37,656 nucleotides of DNA from contig NZ_MWLN01000164.1 in assembly GCF_002198655.1 (NCBI RefSeq), positions 1 to 37,656 of the forward strand, written 5' to 3'. Below the pieces are notes generated by a model that was not told the DNA's origin, made no database searches, and saw only the letters and a list, made by a program, of their open reading frames with translations. This document shows, in pieces, positions 32,059-37,656 of this stretch. Origin of the DNA: Kineosporia sp. A_224 (GTDB taxonomy: Bacteria; Actinomycetota; Actinomycetes; Actinomycetales; Kineosporiaceae). Positions within the stretch are counted from its first letter, which is position 1, and each line of letters starts with the position of its first letter. The translations under genes were made by a program, and so were the position numbers.

Positions 32059-32405
32059 CCGGTGTGATCATCGGGACTGCTGTTGCTGCTGTGAGTGGCA
32101 TTCAGGGGCCACGACCGCCACGCACGGTGACCGTCAGCGATCCCGACGCGCGCCGGACGGATTGTCGCGAATCACGAGACGTGAGTGGCGATGGACGCCG
32201 CGTGGCCCTTTGCGTGCCCTATTCGCACCATCTGAGCGTGAAGCCGGGCAAACAATCGTGACCGAGGCCTGACGGACCGCTGCCCGCACGCTGCATTCTG
32301 GGTTACTCTACGTGCGCCCTGCCGCCCGTTCGGCCCAAACGAGCAGCCCAGGGCACACTCGGGCGCCACGACGGTGCGTAACGATCCGCTATAAGGGGAC
32401 CGGAG
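32059..32405. other. 347-base non-coding gap before the secretion cluster
   Basis: No credible gene, tRNA or attachment site was found. The stretch is less GC-rich than its surroundings. It holds a weak hairpin (GTGGC 32095-32099 / GCCAC 32108-32112), a GTGAGTGGC direct repeat at 32091-32099 and 32181-32189, and a TATAAG at 32390-32395 that could be a -10 element for the next gene. The gap probably contains the promoter and any regulatory leader of the secretion cluster. Confidence 0.5.
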
Positions 32406-32717
32406 ATGCGGGACCACCTTCTGACCACCTCCCTGCACGCCGCCACGCCGCAGGGTCCGGGAGGGATCAACGCCGACGGCCTCATCGGCCTGTTCCTCTG
32501 GATCATCGGCATCCTCGCGTGCATCTCCGCGGTCAAGATCGTGGCCCGGGCCGACAGCAGCTCCCCGCGGCGCAACGCCGACACGGGGCTCAACCTCGCC
32601 ATCGCGATGACGATCATCGTCGTCTTCCTCGGCGGGGCGACGATCTGGACGGCCTTCGAGGGCGTCCGGGACATCATCCTGCGCGGCGGCCAGAGCTCGT
32701 CCCAAGGCGGGCAGTGA
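32406..32717 (+). CDS. Small two-helix membrane protein, possible pilin-like (VirB2/ConC-like) T4SS subunit
   Basis: A 103-residue protein with two membrane helices: LIGLFLWIIGILACISAVKIV at about 26-46, and LAIAMTIIVVFLGGATIW at about 63-80. A short basic loop separates them and the C-terminus is hydrophilic. GGAG lies immediately before the ATG. Size, topology and position as first gene of the VirB4 cluster suggest a VirB2/TrbC-like pilin or a small coupling subunit. Sequence similarity to a named family was not recognised, so this role is inferred from context. Confidence 0.65.
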   Translation: MRDHLLTTSLHAATPQGPGGINADGLIGLFLWIIGILACISAVKIVARADSSSPRRNADTGLNLAIAMTIIVVFLGGATIWTAFEGVRDIILRGGQSSSQGGQ

Positions 32718-33175
32718 GCGCGGCGCCGGCCTCCGGGGGCGGCGCGGCGGCACCAGCCAGGGCGATGCTCGGCGTCGACGACGAGGTCGACGACTTCCGG
32801 TACGTGTGGCACGGCCCGGCGGGAGCGGAGAGCTGGTGGCCGGCGCGCCCGATGGAGCACGTCGTCATCTACGCCCGGACGGTCCTGCCCGCGTCGGTCG
32901 TCGGGGTCCTCTGGGGTCTCGCGTTCGGCTGGAGCTTCCTGTCGCGCGCCGTCCCGATGGTCGCCTTCCCGCTCCTCGCGTGGGCCCTCGTCGACGGCCT
33001 GGTCAGGCACGTCGACGCGTTGCGCCCCCTGTCGTACCACCAGTGGGTGCTGCGCGGTGAGCTCAGCGCGCCGCGCCCGGTCCAGCCGAACGAGACGGTC
33101 GTCGTCCGGACCTCCACCCCCCTCGACCTCCTCGGCTCCGAGCCGTTCTCGACAGCGGTGAGGCACGCGCGGTGA
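32714..33175 (+). CDS. PrgI/TcpE-like membrane protein of a type IV secretion system
   Basis: A 153-residue protein. After a flexible acidic N-terminus it has two closely spaced hydrophobic helices (YARTVLPASVVGVLWGLAFGW and AVPMVAFPLLAWALVDGL), then a soluble tail of about 40 residues. A small two-helix protein encoded directly before a VirB4 ATPase is the arrangement of PrgI/TcpE/ConD in Gram-positive conjugation systems. Both ends overlap neighbours by GTGA, so its amount is coupled to the ATPase. Assignment is by topology and order. Confidence 0.65.
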   Translation: MSAAPASGGGAAAPARAMLGVDDEVDDFRYVWHGPAGAESWWPARPMEHVVIYARTVLPASVVGVLWGLAFGWSFLSRAVPMVAFPLLAWALVDGLVRHVDALRPLSYHQWVLRGELSAPRPVQPNETVVVRTSTPLDLLGSEPFSTAVRHAR

Positions 33176-36009
33176 GCCCCCTGTTCCGCCGCGGCGGCCG
33201 GGCACGGCCGGCCGAGACGACGGCGCCGCTGGCCGCACGGGCGATCCGCGGGCACCTGCTCGCCGAGCCGACCGGCGTCTGGGCCTGGTTCGCCCTCTCC
33301 CCCACCCGGCACTACTTCGCCGACCCGTCCGAGCGGGAGGCGCACCGCGCCCAGCTCGCGGCCCGCTGGGCCGACCTCGTCGGGCACCGGATCCACCTGC
33401 GGATCACCGAGCACCCGTACGCGTACGCGACGTGGGCCAAGTGGTACATGCGCCGCACCGAGACCACCCGGCTGCCGGACCCGCGCACCGGTGAGTCCTT
33501 CGAGGACATGGTCACCGCGATGCAGGAGCGCATCCGCGACCTCGGCCTCACGGTCCCCGCCGCCTACCTCGGCGTGCGGATCGAGACCCGCCGGCCGCTC
33601 ACCGGCCAGGACCTCGAGAAGCTCCTCGCCGCCGGCCGCACGGCGACGAACCTGCCCGCCGACGCGACGATCCCCAGCGGCATCCCGCTCGGGGTCCGCG
33701 GCGAGGCCGGGTCGAGCAGCCCGAACGGCTCCGGCAGCAACGGCTCAGGCAACGGCTCCGGCCGCTGGGGCCGCAAGGGCAAGGGGCAGGAGCCGGACGG
33801 CGAGGAGGCCGCAGGCTACCGGGGGCTCGACGAGCGCCTCGCCGAGGTCGCCCGCACCCTCGACCGGGTCTCCGCGTCGGTCTCCCGGCCGGGCCTGTCC
33901 GGGATGCGGATGAGCGCCCGCGGGCTGGCCTGGCTCGTGAACTCCAGCCTCACCCCCGGCATGCCGGTCGCCCCGGAGAGCCTGGACGCCGCGACGGCCG
34001 GCTGGGACCCCGACACCGTCGAGGAGTTCACCGCCCCGGTGCACGCGACGTGCGAGCCGTACGCGCCCGCCGTCCAGGTCCGCGCCGTCCGCGGCGGGGC
34101 CGAGCGGACCGTCTGGGCCAGCGTCGCGACCCTGTCCAGGACGCCGGAGCGCGCGCTCGACGACGTCCGGCACCCACTCTTCGCCTGGACCCGCACCCTG
34201 GACTACCCCGTCCAGTGGTCGGCGGTGTGGGACGTCGTCGACGGCGCCGACCTCGGCAAGGAGGCGACCCGGGTCCGCGAGCACCTCGACGACCAGATCG
34301 ACCACCTCGTCGAGCAGGGCAAGAAGCCGCAGCGCCGCCTGCTGCGCCTCAAGGACCACGCCGCCCGGGTCGAGGACGAGCGGACGAGCCCGTTCCCGGA
34401 CACCCGGGTCCGGCTCGTCGGCCAGACCCGCGCGCTCGTCCTCGGCGACTCCCTCGAGCAGGCGGTCGAGCGCCGCGACGCGTTCGTCAAGGCCGCCGTC
34501 GCGGCCCAGGGCGCGCTCTTCGCCGCGCATGCCGGCCAGTGGCAGACGCTGCGCGAGTTCGTCCCCGGCGAGGCCGCCGCACCGACCGGCTTCGTCCGGA
34601 CCATCCCCGGCGGGCTCGCGGCGACGTTCGGGCCGAGCGTCGCGACCCGGGTCGGCGACACCGCGGGCCCCTACCGCGGCTACGTCACCCGGACCGCGGC
34701 GACGCCGTTCCACTTCCACCCGCAGGACGGCCCCGAGCACGGCCGCTCCGGCCTGCAGCTCATCATCGCGACGCTCGGCTCCGGCAAGTCGTACGTCGGG
34801 GCCGGGACCTTCGAGCTCGCCGTCCGCGAGGGCCAGCACTGCGGCGCCCTCGACCCCGCGGGCAAGATGCGCGAGCTGCTGCGCCTGGAGCACCTGCACG
34901 GCCAGGTCCGCGACATGGACCTCCAGCACGCGACGAACGGCCTGTTCATCCCGTGGCGGCAGATCCCGGACCCGGACGAGCGTGAGTTCACGGTCGCGCG
35001 GACCGAGTTCCCCGCGGGCGAGGACGGCGACCTCGCGCACCGGATCGCCGCGGACGCCGCGCAGTCCCGGTACGAGCAGGCCGTCCAGGCCGCGAGCGAG
35101 GAGCGCCGCAGCCTCGCCGTCGAGCTGTTCATGTCCCGGCTGCCCGCGCAGGTCTCCGAGGACAACCCCTACGCGCGCCTCGTCGTCCGGGCCGGGGTGA
35201 ACGCCGCCGGCGGCGACTACGACACCGACCCGTGGGCCGCCGTCGACGCGATGAGCCGCGAGGGCAAGGACGGCACGGTCTTCGCCCGGATGATCACCGA
35301 GTCCGCCGCCGGTCTCGGTGGCCGGCTCGTCCTGCCGCCCAAGGGCTGGCGGGAGACCGCCACCGACATGCTCAGCGACTGCATCATCATCACCGCGCGC
35401 AACCTGCCGATCCCGACGCCCGGCGTCCCGCGCCGGCAGTGGACCGAGGGCGAGCAGTTCGCCGCCGGGATGACCCGCGCGGCGTCCTGGTACCTCACGC
35501 GGATGATGTACGGCTCCGGGCAGACCCCGAAGTTCATCAACCTCGAGGAGGCCGGTGACATCGGGGGCGACGAGTCGATCCGGGGCCTCGCGGCCCGGGC
35601 CTCGCTGCACACCCGCAAGTCGAACACCGCGCTGCTGCTCGCCGTCCAGAACCCGTTGAAGATCGAGCAGATCGACCCCGAGATCGGCAACCTCGTCGGG
35701 ACGACGTTCATCGGCAACCTCTCGACCGGCGAGGCCGCGCAGTCCGCGCTGCGGATCGCCGGCCTGCCCCAGATGTACGCGCCGGTCCTGCTGCGCCTCG
35801 ACGTCGGTGAGTTCCTCGTCACCGACCACTCGGGCAACACCCAGACCGTCGCCTTCGACGGCGAGTACCGCCCGCACGTGCACCGCCTCCTGCTCACCAA
35901 CCCGCCGTCCAAGGGCCGCACGATCGACGTCACCGGCGTCGAGCGCGACGGCGAGGACGACGGCTCGCCCGGCCCGGTCCCCGGCCAGACGCGAGCGAGC
36001 GTCGCGTGA
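33172..36009 (+). CDS. VirB4-type ATPase of a type IV secretion/conjugation system
   Basis: A 945-residue cytoplasmic ATPase that would power substrate transfer or pilus assembly. The Walker A motif ATLGSGKS is at 533-540 (Lys539, Ser540); its first Gly is replaced by Ala. The Walker B region FINLEEAGD has Glu792-Glu793. The N-terminal 350 residues form the expected VirB4 N-domain, interrupted at about 180-213 by a Gly/Ser/Asn-rich linker followed by a basic patch (RWGRKGKGQE). The region around RGLAARASLHTRKSNTALLLAVQNP is the usual VirB4 sensor-like segment. The GTG start overlaps the PrgI-like gene, and its stop overlaps the next gene. Typical actinobacterial homologues are annotated only as ATP-binding proteins. 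Confidence 0.85.
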   Translation: MSPLFRRGGRARPAETTAPLAARAIRGHLLAEPTGVWAWFALSPTRHYFADPSEREAHRAQLAARWADLVGHRIHLRITEHPYAYATWAKWYMRRTETTRLPDPRTGESFEDMVTAMQERIRDLGLTVPAAYLGVRIETRRPLTGQDLEKLLAAGRTATNLPADATIPSGIPLGVRGEAGSSSPNGSGSNGSGNGSGRWGRKGKGQEPDGEEAAGYRGLDERLAEVARTLDRVSASVSRPGLSGMRMSARGLAWLVNSSLTPGMPVAPESLDAATAGWDPDTVEEFTAPVHATCEPYAPAVQVRAVRGGAERTVWASVATLSRTPERALDDVRHPLFAWTRTLDYPVQWSAVWDVVDGADLGKEATRVREHLDDQIDHLVEQGKKPQRRLLRLKDHAARVEDERTSPFPDTRVRLVGQTRALVLGDSLEQAVERRDAFVKAAVAAQGALFAAHAGQWQTLREFVPGEAAAPTGFVRTIPGGLAATFGPSVATRVGDTAGPYRGYVTRTAATPFHFHPQDGPEHGRSGLQLIIATLGSGKSYVGAGTFELAVREGQHCGALDPAGKMRELLRLEHLHGQVRDMDLQHATNGLFIPWRQIPDPDEREFTVARTEFPAGEDGDLAHRIAADAAQSRYEQAVQAASEERRSLAVELFMSRLPAQVSEDNPYARLVVRAGVNAAGGDYDTDPWAAVDAMSREGKDGTVFARMITESAAGLGGRLVLPPKGWRETATDMLSDCIIITARNLPIPTPGVPRRQWTEGEQFAAGMTRAASWYLTRMMYGSGQTPKFINLEEAGDIGGDESIRGLAARASLHTRKSNTALLLAVQNPLKIEQIDPEIGNLVGTTFIGNLSTGEAAQSALRIAGLPQMYAPVLLRLDVGEFLVTDHSGNTQTVAFDGEYRPHVHRLLLTNPPSKGRTIDVTGVERDGEDDGSPGPVPGQTRASVA

Positions 36010-37656
36010 ACGTCCGCCGGACGGCGCGGCGCACCACCGCCGCCGTCCTCCTCGCCGTGGCCCTCGGGGGTGTGAGCCTCGCCCTGCCCGGGCAGGCCCA
36101 GGCCCGCCCCGAGGCGGGTGCCGCGGCGTCGTCCGGGCGGTCGGCGATCGTCGACTGCATCCCCGGCCTCGACGGCACGAGCGCCCCGCAGGCGATGGCC
36201 CCCGGCGAGGTCGCGGGCGCCTTCTTCGACCCCTCGTCCGCGCGCCCGCCGAAGGTCGCCCCCGGCACCGCCCCCACGTCGTCCACGCCGCCGAACACCC
36301 TGGCGAGCTACGGCTGGGCCGGGTTCAGCTGGCCCGACTACGAACCGGGCTGCAGCGCGACGATCAGCCTCGACGACCGGCTCACGGGCACCCTCGCGCG
36401 GGCGTCGCTGTCGACCCTCGTGTGGGCCAACGCCGCGACGACCGGGGCGTCCCGCTACGCCTACGACCCGGCGACGTACGACCCGGTGGACCAGCTCGCG
36501 AAGACGCTCGACTCCGGGATCGGCGAGGGCTTCGCCCGCCCCGGCTTCTGGATCGTCGCGCTCATGCTCGGCGCCGCGCTCGTGTGGACCGCGGACCGGC
36601 GCTCGCCGCGCCACCACGCGCAGGCCGCGACCCTCGTGCTCGCGCTCGGGATGTCCGTCGTCACCGTCTCGACGTGGAACGCCACCCTCGGCCCGACGGT
36701 CGACAACGCCGTCCTCACCGTCGTCTCGTGGGCGAACACCGCCGCGACGCCCGGGACGACCGCCTCGACCGACGCCGGGCAGCAGATCGGCGAGAGCCTG
36801 CGCTCGAACATCGTCGTGCGGACCTGGCGCAGCGGCACCTTCGGGCCCAACGAGTCGACCGCCGACCAGTACGGCGACGCGCTCTTCGCCGCGAGCGCGA
36901 TCAGCACCTCGGAGGCCGCCGCGGCGGGCCGCGACTCCGACGCGCTCGGCAAGCTCGCCGACGCCGACAAGGAGGCCTACGACCAGCTCGCGGGCCAGAT
37001 CAAGGCCAACGACGAGCGGGCCTACGGCTACCTCGCCGGCAAGCACAACGGCGCGCGCCTGTTCTACGCGACGCTCGGCTGGCTCACGTGGACGTGGGCC
37101 GCGAGCTTCCAGACCGTCGCGGCCTTCGCGACGGCGTACGCGCTGACCCTCGTGCGGCTCGTCCTGGGCCTGTGGTCGGCGATCGCGCTCGTCGCGTTGT
37201 TCCGGCCGCGGTACGCGCTGCGCGCCATCGGGATGCTCGTCGGCGCGCTCGTCGCGGGCGTCGGGCTGTCCGTCGTCGCCGCCGGCGCCCGGCTCGCGTA
37301 CGGCCAGCTCCTCGCCTCGGCGACGGCGATGAACACGTGGGTCACCGTCGGCGTCGGGCTCGTCGTCTGCGCCGCGACGTGGGCGATCGCGTGGCCGCTG
37401 TTCCGGGTGCTGCCGGGGACGCCGGAACGGCTGCGCCGGATCGGCCGCGGCAAGCGCGCGAGCGACGACGGGTCGACCGACACCGAGAACCTCGAGCCGG
37501 CGCCGACGTCGGGCGTCGGGGCCGGCGGCCCGGGCGGCCGGCTCCTCGTCGGCCGCTTCGGCGAGGCCGGCGACCAGGGGGTGCCCGCGGAGGCCGACCC
37601 CGGCCGGCCGGCGTTCGGCATCCTCGCGGCGGCCGCCGGACTCGGGCAGGACGACG
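36006..37656 (+). CDS. VirB6/TrbL/ConG-like polytopic membrane protein (3' partial)
   Basis: An open frame that starts at the GTG overlapping the VirB4 stop and runs off the window after 550 codons. It begins with a basic stretch and a signal-peptide-like helix (VLLAVALGGVSLALPGQAQA). A domain of about 150 residues follows with two Cys that could pair. After that come membrane helices near FWIVALMLGAALVW, ATLVLALGMSVVTV, WSAIALVALF, AIGMLVGALVAGVGLSVVAA and TWVTVGVGLVVCAATWAIAW. A charged, Gly-rich tail starts near residue 480. A large polytopic protein after VirB4 fits the VirB6-like channel component of Gram-positive T4SS. Because the end is missing, a C-terminal domain cannot be excluded. 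Confidence 0.7.
   Translation, partial: MNVRRTARRTTAAVLLAVALGGVSLALPGQAQARPEAGAAASSGRSAIVDCIPGLDGTSAPQAMAPGEVAGAFFDPSSARPPKVAPGTAPTSSTPPNTLASYGWAGFSWPDYEPGCSATISLDDRLTGTLARASLSTLVWANAATTGASRYAYDPATYDPVDQLAKTLDSGIGEGFARPGFWIVALMLGAALVWTADRRSPRHHAQAATLVLALGMSVVTVSTWNATLGPTVDNAVLTVVSWANTAATPGTTASTDAGQQIGESLRSNIVVRTWRSGTFGPNESTADQYGDALFAASAISTSEAAAAGRDSDALGKLADADKEAYDQLAGQIKANDERAYGYLAGKHNGARLFYATLGWLTWTWAASFQTVAAFATAYALTLVRLVLGLWSAIALVALFRPRYALRAIGMLVGALVAGVGLSVVAAGARLAYGQLLASATAMNTWVTVGVGLVVCAATWAIAWPLFRVLPGTPERLRRIGRGKRASDDGSTDTENLEPAPTSGVGAGGPGGRLLVGRFGEAGDQGVPAEADPGRPAFGILAAAAGLGQDD

Noticed and set aside
32091-32189. GTGAGTGGC direct repeat as an attachment-site pair
   Set aside because: Only 9 bases long, 90 bases apart, with no tRNA gene or integrase nearby.
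32172-32753. A minus-strand open frame of 193 codons over the gap and the small T4SS gene
   Set aside because: Arg/Pro-rich translation with no ribosome binding site, antisense to a gene with clear membrane helices and good RBS.

Overview
The window is very GC-rich DNA with third codon positions that are almost all G or C, frequent GTG starts, and four-base ATGA/GTGA gene overlaps. Together with the gene families present this points to a high-GC actinomycete: a WS/DGAT acyltransferase, an EtfD-like ferredoxin/heterodisulfide-reductase protein, a eukaryote-ordered multidomain acyl-CoA carboxylase, and the tail of what looks like a 13E12/DUF222-type HNH protein. I cannot place it to genus. No rRNA, tRNA, integrase, transposase or CRISPR array was seen.

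Left part (1-8.9 kb). After the tail of a truncated gene and an APH-fold kinase comes a plus-strand operon of Baeyer-Villiger-type monooxygenase, alpha/beta hydrolase and SDR. This recalls the start of the mycobacterial mymA operon. A convergent tryptophan 2,3-dioxygenase follows. Then comes a translationally coupled WS/DGAT plus Sfp-type phosphopantetheinyl transferase pair, a small unknown gene, and a LysR-type regulator.

Centre (8.9-28.0 kb). Six minus-strand genes, transcribed right to left, look like one lipid operon: etfB, etfA, an EtfD-like membrane iron-sulfur oxidoreductase, a large acyl-CoA dehydrogenase, a 2587-residue iterative synthase (KS-AT-KS-ACP-KR-DH), and a 1802-residue fused carboxylase (BC-like, biotinyl, central, carboxyltransferase). 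The synthase is predicted to use malonyl units. The carboxylase should supply them, and the dehydrogenase/ETF/EtfD arm would pass electrons to the quinone pool. The PPTase to the left could activate the carrier domain, and the WS/DGAT could esterify the product. Three oddities make this the most interesting part of the window: the biotin carboxylase region has lost its ATP-site motifs, the carrier domain has Thr where the pantetheine-bearing Ser should be, and the PPTase lacks the usual SxSH motif.

Right part (28.2-37.7 kb). A GMC oxidoreductase diverges from an FAD monooxygenase that is coupled to an unknown membrane protein. After a 347-base gap comes a tightly overlapping cluster: a small two-helix membrane protein, a PrgI/TcpE-like membrane protein, a VirB4-type ATPase and a VirB6-like polytopic protein that runs off the end. 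This is a Gram-positive type IV secretion/conjugation module of which only the left part is visible.
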